Source: Macrostomum hystrix (Eukaryota > Platyhelminthes > Macrostomidae). From it: 64,000 nucleotides of DNA. Under the pieces are notes generated by a model, which was not told the DNA's origin, ran no database searches, and saw only the letters and a list, made by a program, of their open reading frames with translations. The first letter of the stretch is position 1. Each line of letters opens with the position of its first letter. Positions 32,301 through 63,958 of the stretch are shown here, in pieces. The translations under genes and the position numbers were made by a program. Location of the stretch: positions 7,311,001 to 7,375,000 of the forward strand of contig CATNEN010000001.1 of the NCBI GenBank assembly GCA_950097015.1, read 5' to 3'.

Positions 32301-33611
32301 CAGATCCCGATTATCCCCAACATAAAGCAAGACACGAACCGCCGCTGCCGCCGGGTCTCGATGGCATAACCCTGGGCTGCAGAACAGCCACGGCCAAACC
32401 TGTGCTGGCCTCCTTCCAATGCGCCTCGTGCACTTTGCCGAATAGGAACAGGCCGACCGGCTGCTGCCCGAGTCGATCTAGATCGGCCAGCCGCCAGATT
32501 GAATACGACGACCTGCCGCCTCCGCTGCCACCGCCGCCCGACGGCTTCTGCTGCTGAATAGCTGCCACCAGAACACCGACTAGTACAGCTTGCACACTGT
32601 CGGTGCGGCACTGCTCAAGCTGGCGACTCAACAGCTCGCCGCTAGTTGCTATGGCAACCAATCGTCTGCCGCGCATCAATCGCTGCTCCCAGTCGAGAGA
32701 GGACACTCTAAGGCGAGTTAGGCGCAGCCGGGTACCCGGCAGAATTGTTGAATCTCCAACCGAAGCCGATCTGCTGCCCGACGACTGGCCGAAGTCTGAC
32801 TTCAGCGCTGCCACAAGAGCTTCGCGTTTGGCTTTGAGCTCCTCGGCTAAAGCCTGCTGCTGCTGTTGCTTCTTGGCTGGAAGACATGGAAACGGTGAAA
32901 AAAAGTTTTTGTTAGCCAGACACCCAGCTCTAGCATTGCTTCACATTGCTTCATGAGTAGAATAATTTTCCAACCGCTGTTAAATGATTAGCAATGACCG
33001 AAGCCCTCTAAAATCATAAGCAACTCACCTTCTTCAACATTAGAAGACTCTGTGACTCTACTGTCTTTGGCATCGTCGTCGACGTCCAACAGGCGTCTGT
33101 CTCTGAACCTGGCCTCTGCGGCCTCTTCAGCCAGTCGCATCCGCTTGAACACCTGCTGGCCAAACTCCGACAGGGCGGCATTTTCAACTTCATCGTCGCC
33201 AAATGCGGCAGCCTCTGAGGCGTCGCGCTTCTGACGACGAGCCCCGACGCCGCCACCATCGCCGCCGTCTAGATCGTCGATGCCCAACTGGCTGTCTCGG
33301 CCGCAGGGCAGGTAAGAGCCGCCCCTGCGTTCCAGCTCCTTGTTGATTTTGTCCACCAAGCGGCTGGTGTTGCCAGCCTTGGTGCCGGCGGCAGCTGGAG
33401 AAGCGGCAGCCGGACACGGACTGCTCAGCACAGCCTCAATGCCGATGTCCGAGTAGCCGCAGTTCGACTTCTCCTGCTTCTGCTTCTCCAACTGTCTGGC
33501 TTTGAAATCTTCAATGTTCTCCTCTTGAATACAATCCCAATCCGAGTCGTCTGAATTTGAATTCGAGCTGCTTTCCGAGTTGTCCCAGGCCGTTGGCGGT
33601 TTTTCTGACAT
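29353..33611 (-). CDS. MCM10: DNA replication factor MCM10, 6 exons
   Basis: Exons, 5' to 3' on the minus strand: 33611-33029, 32876-32340, 32161-31920, 31458-30904, 30522-30086 and 29533-29353. Phases sum exactly to 844 residues (vertebrate MCM10 is about 875). It acts in the nucleus on the CMG helicase and DNA polymerase alpha during origin firing. The acidic, low-complexity N-terminus is followed by an OB-fold region (about residues 215-370). The third exon carries the CCCH zinc finger: SLAIDNPQQLLVLGKAADYG, then Cys, Cys, Cys and the CQVCEYH end, and the STF-x-G motif. The last exons carry the C-terminal zinc region: VADCVECGVRC, CKREGH, KRPFKCKDC, CRRCG, then ERKGPTLERE and LLARGEE. The exon 2 donor is a weak GTTCGT. 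Intron 3 is mostly minisatellite. A tRNA-like pseudogene lies across and upstream of the start codon. Confidence 0.93.
31465..31870. repeat. 20-bp minisatellite in MCM10 intron 3
   Basis: About 20 copies of ggagtgaggtgggtatcgat with gtgtcaac/gtgtcaat variants, filling the 461-bp intron almost from donor to acceptor. It resembles the 16.7-17.1 kb unit in gagtgaggtgggt. Confidence 0.95.
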
Positions 33612-33624
33612 TCTCACGCGGCTG

Positions 33625-33702
33625 AATGATTAGCGATTGGAAATTGTGAGAATATCCAGTCCCCAAGGGCGTGGGTTCGTATCCCACCGCTGCCACCATC
33701 TT
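33625..33702 (+). pseudogene. tRNA-Leu-like retropseudogene with encoded CCA
   Basis: The 3' half reads ggcgtgggttcgtatcccac then cgctgcca, matching the T arm and acceptor of eukaryotic tRNA-Leu(AAG). It is followed immediately by CCA, which is normally added after transcription. An anticodon stem (ttgga/tccag) is present with an abnormal 13-nt loop, and the 5' acceptor strand is missing. Genomic CCA suggests reverse transcription of a mature tRNA or a SINE head. A diverged V/Meta-SINE body begins about 150 bp downstream in the same orientation. Confidence 0.55.
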
Positions 33703-33849
33703 TTAACAAATTAAGAATGATAGAACCAGTTCCAGTAAATGAAACCCTACGTGTCTCAACGCTTAACTCATATATTTATAGAGCCGATTAAAATAGGGTG
33801 GTACAAATAAAAATCCACTTCATACACACATATCTACCTACCTTGACCG

Positions 33850-34010
33850 ATTCAAAGAAAAATCTGTGTCCCTTAGAAAGATACTTAACTCTGAATTGCT
33901 TCAATTTAATCGGCTGTTAAAAATGGTAATTGAGGCTGGTTGTGGCGGCCCACCGGTCCATGGACTGAACAGTCATGGTCCATCAGTCTGTTTATATATG
34001 CAATACACGT
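33850..34010 (+). mobile_element. SINE-C fragment (V/Meta-SINE-like body)
   Basis: gtgtcccttagaaagatact then taactctgaattgcttcaat matches the conserved body of the 47.5-kb copy (gcaagacacttaactctgca, then ttgcttcagttcacccagct). Downstream, ccatggactgaacag also matches. The tRNA head is missing or detached. Confidence 0.6.
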
Positions 34011-34740
34011 AGCGAGAAAACAATTACTTTGAAATAAAGCAAATCAAAAATTTGATGGCTATTTCTGATAACATTGCGAATTTCTTTGCATTTTGTATTT
34101 TTTAAGCTTTTGTACAGCAACAGCTGCTAAAAATCTACTGGTAAATAGAAAATATCGATAAAAAGCAGTTCATAAGCTTCTAATACTTCAATAGCTACTT
34201 TTGTCATGATTCTTGTAAAAAGCATAATTAATAGAACAATAAAGTTACAAGCAGACAAAGACCACAAATTAGGTCTAGAGCTAAACAAGGAATGCAACCA
34301 CAACACACAAACTTAATATACTGCTATATATTAAAATATACTGACTAGTAAGCTTAGACTAGGCTTGCACATGCTACTACTATTAGAAAGTAGTACAGCG
34401 AAGAAAGATATACTTGTATGACTAGATATTTGTCACTATCACAAAGCAAACAATCCATCTAGAAAATTATGTGCATATGAGATATTAGAACAACGCCTTT
34501 ACTTGTTTATATACTGCAGCAATAGGAGAAAAGGTATACGAGCTAGAAAACAAATACTTACTACTTACTACTAACAAATCGTAAGTAGTATTACGCTAAT
34601 TTTTTAACAAGGGTAAGGACGAAGGTAATTATTTCTCACAGAAAATTGTTTTACGCAGCATAACATTACATAACAAATTACGTCCTATTTCCCACAAATC
34701 TAAAGTCTAACAGATATTTAATTCGTACCACATTTTTTAA
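34011..34740. other. AT-rich DNA between MCM10 and NALCN
   Basis: No coding exon or repeat recognised. MCM10 starts at 33611 and NALCN ends at 35544, both on the minus strand, so this holds the MCM10 upstream region and possibly the NALCN 3' end. Confidence 0.4.
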
Positions 34741-34744
34741 ATGC

Positions 34745-35535
34745 CAAACATTTTTACGTCTTACAAGTATAACTCATTTCTACATGTCTAACAAGTCTAA
34801 TTCATTTCCACATGTCTAACAAGTCTAACTCATTTTCCACATGTCTAACAAGTCTAACACTTTTTCCACATGTCTAACAAGTCTAACACTTTTTCCACAT
34901 GTCTAACAAGTCTAACTCATTTCCACATGTCTAACAAGTCTAACTCATTTTCCACATGTCTAACAAGTCTAACTCATTTTCCACATGTCTAACAAGTCAA
35001 AATCATTTTCCACTGTCTAACAAGTCTAACTCATTTCCACATGTCTAACAAGTCTAACTCATTTCCACACGTCTTACAAGTATAACTCATTTCCACGTGT
35101 CTAACACATTTTCCACACGTCTAACAAGTCAAACTCATTTTCAGATGTCTAACAACTCTAATTCATTTCCACATGTCTAACACATTTTCCACATGTCTAA
35201 CACATTTCCACGTGTCTAACAATTCTAACTCATTTCCACATGTCTAACAACTCTAATTCATTTCCACATGTCTAACACATTTTCCACATGTCTAACAAGT
35301 CTAGCTTATTTTCCACATGTCTACCAAGTCTAACTCATTTTCCACATGTCTAACAAGTCTAACACATTTTCCACATGTCTAACAAGTCTAGCTTATTTTC
35401 CACATGTCTAACAAGTCTAACTCATTTTCCACATGTCTAACAAGTCTAACTCATTTTCCACATGTCTAACAAGTCTAACTTATTTTCCACATTACTAACA
35501 AGTCTAACTTATGTTCCACATGTCTAACAAGTCAA
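34745..35535. repeat. 29-bp minisatellite adjoining the NALCN stop codon
   Basis: About 27 copies of atgtctaacaagtctaactc plus attttccac. The last unit ends about 8 bp beyond the NALCN stop codon (35544-35546), so the NALCN 3'UTR would consist largely of this array. Confidence 0.95.
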
Positions 35536-35543
35536 ACAGGTGT

Positions 35544-54716
<19,173 letters not shown>

Positions 54717-57700
54717 CGCCTGGCCTTGACTGAATAGGCAAAGAAATATATTAATTTATAGCAGCCTTGCCTATGTTGATTGTTTTTTCTAGTTTATCTT
54801 GAATTAACCAATTGTAATCGTTTGTTTAGCAAGTTGCCAATTTTGGATAGGTAAGACAGGGCCGACTGCTGAAAGGAAAATTATACTTAAAACGTTGTAA
54901 ATGAAGCCTTCTAGGATTTTTAATGAATTTTTCTGACTTGTGTGAATCTCTGATTAGGTTGAATAATTTTTATACATAAATGCAAGTCATTCTATTATTT
55001 ATATTGTTTTAGTTGAGCACTTGAGCAAGTTATAAGGAAAATATAATACAACACTGATATTAATGATGTTTACACAGTTGCTTCTGACACTGATTTTGAT
55101 GCTTTGTGCACTTTCATACACATGCATTCAACTTGCCAAGTAAGTGGATAACATTTTTAAGGAAGATGGCAGGTTTTGGAGCCCTTAGGTTTAGTCAGCC
55201 TGAGCACTTTTGCATAGCCATGATTGACAGCAATTGGCTATAAGCATCAGAAGCATTGGGTCTTTTACATCCTGGAAACTTGTACCCTAGGACCATAAAC
55301 TTTTAAAAAGAGTGCACTTTTGATGCAGCAAAGCAATACTTCAGGTATTTTGTATAAAGCAATATTGTCAGGTATTGCTTCAGCAACACAGACAACATAG
55401 GCTTATAGTCAGAAATAAGATTCTTGCCCATGCGATATACAAAAATAGGGCCTTAGGTACTTGGCCTCCTATCAAAAACATCTGAACTCGATAACTGCTA
55501 GGATATTATATGACCCAGCTTACAGTGACGTTGGAATAGCAGCAAACATGAACAGCAAAGTGATGCTTAACTGCTCAAGCAGCAATTTGACTCACAAATC
55601 AAATTTTGAGGCCTAATTCATAGCCTATTAGAGATAGCAGATTTAAAATTAATCTAAGCTAAGCCATTAAAACTACACTTAGGAAAACATTGCAGTCTCC
55701 AAAAAAATTCTGTGCACAATCTTAAAATAATCTTAATCAACATTTGAATTCTTTATTCCTAGAATTTATTACATATCAAATTAAACTCATATTTGAAATA
55801 TCTAAAAAAGTTAATATACCTAAGCAATTATGAGTTTTTAGAGCCAAACAAGAAAAGAAATAAGTTTTAAAAAAAAAAAAGATAATCACATGAAATCTGA
55901 GAAAAAAAACATCTGATAACAACTACAAAACCCAGATATTCATGAATATGTTCCAAAACTTATTTGAAATTTTGAAACTTTCCAACTAATAAAATTCCAA
56001 CTTGTAATAAAAATATTACACTAATTCTGAATAAATGTATCAACTAATAAATAAATAAATTAATGTATAAATGCACTAATAAATGTATATTCTAAAATGG
56101 CAGGCTTTATACAATTTAGTAGGGCCTATATAACAGAAAACTCAGTTAGTATAGAGGCCTATTATAAGATGAGGCCCATGTTGTCCCCATAGGCTATTTT
56201 AGGGTATATATTTTCTGAAGTAAATAGGCAAACTGGCCATGATCATTCTCTTAGCATAGCTAATTACAAATATATTACAGCATCCAAGCCTCTTCATAAT
56301 TGGGCAACTTTGCTTTATGTATGCATTTTATCCTCATCTGCCCTGGAGCTAAGAGCCTCTTTGCAAGGATTAAAACTGTAAGACCTAAGTGCAACTTTTT
56401 TATTTGAATTCTATTCTTTTTATCTCTAGCTAACACAACTGATTTATACTTTACTTAATATATCACCTTGTATGCTCAATAATAATAACACTAGTCTAAT
56501 TAATTTTGACATTGATAGGCCTATATTAGACCTGTCTAGAGAGTAATAAAAATAAATGGATATTAAAACTAATCATGACAGCAACTAAAATAAGGGTTTC
56601 TTTAATGCTACTTGTGAACCTAATTTCCCAACTTTTAGAGTTAAAGCTTCATAAAGCCTACTAAGACTTTGTCTTCAGTCAACTCAAAAGTCAAATAGAA
56701 CTTGAATGGTTTAGCTAAATAATACAATATTATAATAGTAGCAAATGACAAAAAAAACTGAATGCTAGCCCTTGGCCTAGTCAGACTTTTTATATAAAAT
56801 GTACTAACATACTTTTATCGAATTAGCAATGAGTTTTTAGCTAACTGAAACTTCAGCCAGTTATAACATGCATAATAAAAAGGATATCTAAGCCTAAAAA
56901 CAATTTTAGTATGTCAAAAAAATGCTGAGAGGTCCATTCAAGTTTTGTTACACATCAATATACAATACACTAAAAGTTCTATTTAAAAAATACTGTGTTG
57001 GTAATTATATTTGTCAGTCTGCTTGTTAATTTGTGCGCTAATATTTCGTCTTTGTGCACCTTTTTAAACCAATGATAAAACACAACTAAGTGTTCTTACC
57101 TAAATTACAGTGTAAACAAGCACTTATTTTTTTAGCTTTAGTCCCAATAGCTAATCATCACGCTTCACATGATGCAGAGTCACATAGGATAGACCTTTAT
57201 TTTAATTTTTCCTAGAAATACAAAACTTTAAACCTAAACATAAACCTAATATTTAAAACCTAACTTAATTGGAAAAGTAAAACAACTTACTTTATCTAGA
57301 CTTTAATATTGCCATATTTATCTACTAAATATTCTGAAAAGTTCGCTTAATAAACGTATTTTTTGCTCCAAAGGCCTAAAAAATTATAAGAGTTGTTGGA
57401 CTTATCGTGTGTACGTTTTGCATTTCGCTTTTAAATTTCAGCATGCAGGTGCAGTTGCATGCAACAAAAATCATAGAATAGAGATATTACAGTTTTATAG
57501 GAGATTACATGTTAATATGAACAATTTTTGTCTTGCTGTAAACAATATACCTCATAATATGTTTAAAGTTTCAAGCCCGATGCAAGAACCACTTCGAGTA
57601 GTAGACTATATTACTCTATGGTAACTTGTGGTCCTTAGTGGATAGTTGCTGTTTCTAAAGTTTTTTTATTTAGATGAACAGATATAAAATGCCGGAAAAT

Positions 57701-59530
57701 TTGAAGATTTTGTTTTTTGTTTTTGCACGAAACTGTAGTGCTGGAGATGCTAGAACTGACAATAAAATATTAACGAGCATATTTATTTATTTTTTTAACT
57801 AAGCGCTTTACAGCGCAGACATTACTTGTAAAACAGCAAAGAAGGAATTCTTTGAAACAAATATCTAGTAATCCTCACCTAGTTATGCGAATTGCTTACA
57901 ATATTTAACAAGAAGCTTCACTCTCGAGATAGAGCTCTTAAGTAGGAAAAACATGAGAATAGAGAAAAAGCACAGCAAAACTGTTGCAATGCAAACACAT
58001 AACTTCAAATAAATGTAAAAAATAATGTTTAAAAATACATAGTGATTACGGGAAGGTGTGATATATATAAAGGTTTTCAAAATACGCATTTTATGATTGA
58101 TAATACCATTCACTTGGAACAATGAATTTGAGCGAATTAATTTTTGGCCATTGCTGAATTACATAAGCATAATTAAAAAATTAAAAGCACACTTGAGTTT
58201 AAACTAAAAACTTAATGCACAATTTTAAGAAGAAATTAGAGCTTTTATTAGAACTTGTCGTCTTTTGAATTCGTTTCGCACAATTTCCTTTTTTAACATT
58301 AAAAACCGAACATAAATCGATGTTGCTTGCACTAATATTAGTGTGAATGTAATATTTAAAATAATAAAAATGGGAAATATTTTTAATTTCTAAAATTCAG
58401 AGTCTAAGTTTCATAAAGCAGGCTGACTTGATTGTGTTGGAATCAAATACCACGGATGTTATACATTAACAAACTAAAAAGCGATAAGTAAAATATTAGA
58501 AACGAGTACAGGATTTTGTCTGTAAGGATGTATGAGCACAGTTCGTAAAAAAATCAGAATATCGGAATTAAATGGGGTTTTCGATATTGACAGAATTAGC
58601 TACTACAGCTTTGCTAATAAAAACCGGCCCAAAAAGACGAGTGGACAAAGTTGGCAATTTTAATTGTCTGCGTTGATTTGGCGCCTTCATTCACCAAGCA
58701 AATTGGTGATGCAACCACCTGCTGAACAAAAAGACAACAAAACTAGAGAACTATGAGTATAAGTTTATAAAACTTGCATATTAGCAAATTAAACCTTAGC
58801 AGAGTAATTAACAAGGCTTTAAGTACTGATCGCTGAAAAACTACACTATTGCTACTACTAAAGAACGAACAGACAGTAGTACGTATACTGCATGGATTAT
58901 GGAACAAAGAAGCAAAAATGATAACATAAAAGAACTTTTCACAAACATTATTGCAACAACCCGCGCACTGACAAGATGCTCGAAACACAGAAAAAAAAGA
59001 AAACAAATTGAAAATCAACGCAAATTAACTACAGTTCTGCAACACACTGACAGCATCCCTGCTTTGAAAGTATAGAACAAAGAGTTATGAAAGCGATTTT
59101 AAGCCACAGAAAAAATGATAACAAAGAAGCAATGTGAGAAGTTGTACTGCTATTCCAACTTTACTACTTGGATACAGTTCTCTCCGTTTCTATAGATGTT
59201 TTCTAATTTAGGCAAGAAAGTTTTAAAGCAACCTTGAATAAATGATGCACAATATAACAAAGGAACTACGTTCGTATGCTGCAGGTGTGCTAAAATACAT
59301 GTGCTAATGAACAATGTGAAAATGGTAGTATTAAAGCAAAAACAAGAGCAAGAACAAATAAATAAAACCAGATTTGGTTAGGGGACAGGAACACGGAAAA
59401 AACAGCGTTAAGCAAACTTTGATTGGCCTGAAAGATTTGAAGACAAAAGCAAACAGAACATTTATAACACAAAGAAATTTTTTTATGTCTTATTCGAGAA
59501 AAAGTTTTTTTCGGTCCATCCGTCGATGCG
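54717..59530. other. Long AT-rich intergenic region upstream of NALCN
   Basis: About 4.8 kb without a supported exon. It holds the NALCN upstream region (an acceptor-like CTATTCAG lies 13 nt before the NALCN ATG, at 54730-54731) and the 3' flank of the RNA-binding gene. The small ORFs at 57409, 57883, 58743 and 59290 lack motifs and coding composition. A recurring aggcctat/taggcc vocabulary is noticeable in 55.1-56.6 kb, without a tandem order. Confidence 0.5.
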
Positions 59531-60069
59531 CTAATTAACATAATGAGCATAGATGTCAGATCCGGCTAGCATGGCAGACAGGGCGGCCGGATTGAAAAAT
59601 CCAGCCGACGATGCGGCTGCCGCGGCAGCAGCTGCGGCGGCTGCCGCATGGGCACTCTGCTGCTGCTGTGGCAGCTGCTGCTGATGATGAAACGGCAGCA
59701 TGGCATTGTGATGCTGATAGCCGTTATTAGCTGCGGCGGCGGCTGCGGCGGCAGCAGCAGCGGCAAAATAAGCCGCCGTCGGATCAACCATGCCAGCGGT
59801 GGACACTGGCGTGGCGGTCTGGTACAGCTGAGGAAAACCCGCTGCTCCACTGGCGAACTGATAGGCCGAATCTGAGCCAAGTCGAGCAGTAGCAGCCGAT
59901 GATCCTGACGAGCTCGGCGGTGTCAAAGTTGGCGACTGTGACTGTTGCTGCGGCTGATGCTGTTGAATTTGCAGCTGCTGATGCTGCGGCAGCGGTGATT
60001 GGGCTAGGGGTAGGCCGGCTGTTAGCGGCATTGCGGCAAAGTTTGAAGCTGAAAATGAAAAAGTTTTTT

Positions 60070-60101
<32 letters not shown>

Positions 60102-62620
60102 ATGGATGGATGGATTGATTAACTGGTTGATAGACTGATTGGTTGGCTTATCAATTTGTTGATTCAATGATTGATTGCTAGGTTAATCGATTAAATGAAC
60201 TATTGACAGATGGATGGATTGATTAATTAATTAATTCTCTTGACGATGATTTAGACTCACCAACAAAAGCCTGCGACGGATCGGCTAGCACTGTGGATGC
60301 CGGCTGAGCCAGTTGGATCAGTGCGGCCTCGGCCGCGGCCACCCTGGCCTCCTCGGTAGTCTGGGTGAAACGGAAGGCGCTGTATTGGCGCGGACCGCAG
60401 TTGCCAACATTGGCTAGCGTCACCTGGATGACAGGTAAGAGATAAGGGTGCAATTCTATACACTGCTGGATAAACAATGCCTGTAATAGTGGAGTGTGGG
60501 ATGTCTGTAGTAGTGGAGTGTGGGATGTCTGTAATAAGTGGATGAGGCGTGGGATGTCTGTAATAAGTGGATGAGGCGTGGGATGTCTGTAATAAGTGGA
60601 TGAGGCGTGGGATGTCTGTAATAAGTGGATGAGGCGTGGGATGTCTGTAATAAGTGGATGGAGTGTGGGATGTCTGTAATAGTGGAGTGTTGGATGTCTG
60701 TAGTAGTGTAGTGCGGGATATCTGTAATAAGTGGATGAGGTGTGGGATGTCTGTAATAAGTGGATGGAGTGTGGGATATCTGTAATGAGTGGATGGAGTG
60801 TGGGATGTCTGTAATAAGTGGATGGAGTGTGGGATATCTGTAATGAGTGGATGGAGTGTGGGATGTCTGTAATAAGTGGATGGAGTGTGGGATATCTGTA
60901 ATGAGTGGATGGAGTGTGGGATGTCTGTAATAAGTGGATGGAGTGTGGGATGTCTGTAATGAGTGGATGGAGTGTGGGATGTCTGTAATGAGTGGATGGA
61001 GTGTGGGATGTCTGTAATGAGTGGATGGAGTGTGGGATGTCTGTAATAAGTGGATGGAGTGTGGGATGTCTGTAATAGTGGAGTGTTGGATGTCTGTAGT
61101 AGTGTAGTGCGGGATATCTGTAATAAGTGGATGAGGTGTGGGATGTCTGTAATAAGTGGATGGAGTGTGGGATATCTGTAATGAGTGGATGGAGTGTGGG
61201 ATGTCTGTAATAAGTGGATGGAGTGTGGGATGTCTGTAATGAGTGGATGGAGTGTGGGATGTCTGTAATGAGTGGATGGAGTGTGGGATGTCTGTAATGA
61301 GTGGATGGAGTGTGGGATGTCTGTAATGAGTGGATGGAGTGTGGGATATCTGTAATGAGTGGATGGAGTGTGGGATGTCTGTAATAAGTGGATGGAGTGT
61401 GGGATATCTGTAATGAGTGGATGGAGTGTGGGATGTCTGTAATAAGTGGATGGAGTGTGGGATATCTGTAATGAGTGGATGGAGTGTGAGATGTCTGTAA
61501 TGAGTGGATGGAGTGTGAGATGTCTGTAATAAGTGGATGGAGTGTGAGATGTCTGTAATGAGTGGATGGAGTGTGAGATGTCTGTAATGAGTGGATGGAG
61601 TGTGAGATGTCTGTAATGAGTGGATGGAGTGTGGGATATCTGTAATGAGTGGATGGAGTGTGGGACGTCAGTACTCAGTCAATGGAGTGTGGTGGGCAGT
61701 GTTTTTCATGTCAGAAGAACATAATCTATACAAATTATTCATCAGATGAGTATAACTACAGATGTTTAAGGTAAGATGTCTGGTTCTAAAGTAGCTGGAA
61801 CAGGTGATGCAGTTTAGTTAGCCTGTTAAACGAATAAAGCTAGCGAGGCACACTCCTCGACAGAGTCCGAACCTTCTATTCCTGTGCTCAAATCTGCTAA
61901 TAGATAAGGCCGCAATAGGCTATAGAAAATCCATATTGATAAGCGCGCCCAACCTTAGCCAGCAAGCACAATACGCGCATTCTGCTTTGCTAACAAAACT
62001 TAGTTTTAGCTTCACTTACGAGGCAATTTATTTAGTCGGGGCCTCCATAGAGATAAGATAAGCATTTTATACCTATGAGTAGAGTTGCTTGACTCCATGC
62101 TTTCGCAAGTCATTCTTTGCTGGCTATTATTATTCGAACTGCAAACTAAGATATCTGTATCTATAAACCAAATATTCTTGAGACTTAACCCCCTAGCATT
62201 CTTGTTTTTGCTATAGAATGAATTGACTCCGATGCGACGCGAGTTTGACAATCGCTTTTAAAAGTTCGAATCGGAATGAATTATTAGACGAAATTGCTTA
62301 TTTCTTTAGAGGGAGAAATTTAGGTAAAAGAGGGAAGCGGAGAGTATGAAGGGGAGAGAAGTAAGGGGAGACAAGGAAGGGGAGAGAGGGGGAAGGGTGG
62401 CTGGAAGGGTAGAGAGGGAAGACGGAAAGGGAAGATAAAAAAGAAGAGAAACATGAAATGTGAGTTTTGATTAAGCCAACAATAAACTAAATTGAAGCAA
62501 TCTTACCCTGCCTAGAAACCAGTTACTCTTGGCTCCGGTGACAGTGTCCAACAGTTCGTGAGTCTGCACCTGATAGCTAGGCGGACAGAGGCCATTCCTG
62601 GCGCACAGATCGTCTAACAG
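59531..62620 (-). CDS. A1CF/RBM46/RBM47-like RNA-binding protein, last three exons
   Basis: Exons on the minus strand: 62620-62507, 60423-60261 and 60048-59531. They join in phase to 264 residues plus stop; the 5' part of the gene, where RRM domains would be, is right of the window or in missed exons. Residues 1 to about 80 resemble the C-terminal double-stranded-RNA-binding domain of the A1CF/RBM46/RBM47/DND1 group: LLDDLCARNGLCPPSYQV, FLGRVTLANVG, then EEARVAAAEAALIQLAQP, which is the last helix with the typical A-A-E pattern. The remainder is low-complexity Gln/Pro/Ser with two poly-Ala runs of 12 or more, ending DIYAHYVN. The family call rests on the dsRBD-like part. Another dsRBD protein is possible. 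Confidence 0.7.
60060..60235. repeat. (GATT)n microsatellite, intronic
   Basis: gattgattgattgattggtt and derivatives in the intron between the last two exons of the RNA-binding gene. Confidence 0.9.
60485..61690. repeat. 29-bp minisatellite in the RNA-binding gene intron
   Basis: About 42 copies of gtgggatgtctgtaataagt plus ggatggagt, with taatgagtgg, gatatctg and gagatgtc variants. A block of about 370 bp (60670-61060) is partly re-duplicated at 61070-61400. Confidence 0.96.
61700..62300. other. Intronic unique DNA
   Basis: Part of the intron of the RNA-binding gene. No exon or known element is recognised. Confidence 0.4.
62305..62460. repeat. Polypurine tract, about 155 bp
   Basis: Almost all purine on the plus strand (gaaggggagagaagtaaggg and similar), with only a few pyrimidines. 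It lies about 45 bp from the exon ending at 62507, just past its donor on the transcribed strand. Confidence 0.85.
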
Positions 62621-62934
62621 CTGAGGGTAAAGATTTTGGGGGGGAAATATGCATGAGAAATATGTATGTATCTGAGAACATATTCGAATCATTTTGAGCA
62701 TGTATTGATACGAGTAAGCGTTATGAAATAAAACTAGGGGAAAACACAGCACAGCAATGCAGCATGGAAAAATTCAATCAATGCTGGGATAATAATTGGG
62801 GCCTAAAATGGGACTTGTGATTACAAGTAAAGCGCGCAATGAAAGCTAACTAATATGCGTCACACAGGCTGTTTGTGGTGGCTAGTGGAATGCAGTGTTT
62901 CTAAATTTGTTTGCGAGATTGCTTTTTGTCGCTG

Positions 62935-63565
62935 GTTGTGAAGCTGGTTGTGAAGCTGGTTGTGAAATTAGTTGTGAAGCTGGTTGTGAAGCTGGTTGTG
63001 AAATTAGTTGTGAAGCTGGTTGTGAAGCTCGTTATGAAGCTGGTTGTGAAGTTGGTTGTGAAGCTGGTTGTGAAATTAGTTGTGAAGCTGGTTGTGAAGC
63101 TCGTTATGAAGCTGGTTGTGAAGTTGGTTGTGAAGCTGGTTGTGAAGCTGGTTGTGAAGCTGGTTGTGAAGTTGGTTGCGAAGTTGGTTGTGGAGTTGGT
63201 TGTGAAGCTGGTTGTGAAGCTCGTTATGAAGCTGGTTGTGAAGTTGGTTGTGAAGCTGGTTGTGAAGCTGGTTGTGAAGTTGGTTGTGAAGCTGGTTGTG
63301 GAGTTGGTTGTATAGTTGGTTGTGAAGTTGGTTGTGAAAATAGTTGTCAAGCTGGTTGTGAAGCGGGATTACGAAGTTGGTTGTGAAGCTGGCTGTGAAG
63401 CTGGTTGTGAAGTTGGTTGTGAAATTAGTTGTGAAGCTGGTTGTGAAGCTGGCTGTGAAGCTGGTTGTGAAGCTAGTTGTGAAGTTGGTTATAAAGCTGG
63501 CTGTGAAGCTGGCTGTGAAGCTAGTTGTGAAGCTGGTTGTGAAGTTGGTCGTGACATTTCTGATT
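62935..63565. repeat. 12-bp minisatellite GAAGCTGGTTGT
   Basis: About 52 copies of gaagctggttgt, with aagttggt, aaattagt and aagctcgtta variants in a higher-order pattern near 84-120 bp. It is stop-free in five or six frames (repeats CEAG, KLVV, TSFTTNF). Likely intronic in the RNA-binding gene. Confidence 0.96.
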
Positions 63566-63928
63566 CAATCTTCGAGCTTGTGAAGTTTAAATGCTAGAGC
63601 TAGATTAGAATCAAAAGCGGACGCACTGCTTGCACAGGGTAGTTCATATGCAGTGATTGCGCGAGCAATTAAGTACTACACACGCATTATATATATAGGC
63701 CCACAAAACTGTTCAGCAATGAAATGAATATCATAGTCAGTTTAATCAATCCAGTGAATTTGCTACGAATCGAAGTTGAGAATTAATCAATATAATAATC
63801 AGGAGGCATAGTGCTCAGTGCTGTGAGTTGTGTTCCTGCTGGGCTTAGTACACCAAGGTTGAAAGCATAAAAAATCAATAGGTTACTAATATAAGCTCAC
63901 TACAGCTACAATTATGAGCGCGACAAAC

Positions 63929-63958
63929 CTCAATTTTAGGATCGCTCCTTCGATTCAT
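63929..63958 (-). CDS. Candidate 30-nt microexon of the RNA-binding gene
   Basis: On the minus strand a TTTGTTCAG acceptor precedes ATG AAT CGA...ATT GAG (ten codons, MNRRSDPKIE), followed by the weak donor GTTTGT. Phase 0-0 would join it directly to the exon at 62620 to read KIE-LLDDL, which suits the start of the dsRBD. The donor is weak but similar to the GTTTGA used by NALCN exon 10. Speculative. Confidence 0.3.

Noticed and set aside
33511-33699. 62-residue minus ORF starting in the tRNA-like sequence
   Set aside because: Overlaps MCM10 exon 1 in another frame; a shadow.
62895-63597. Cysteine-rich CEAG repeat protein
   Set aside because: 12-bp array, open in both strands and several frames; likely intronic.
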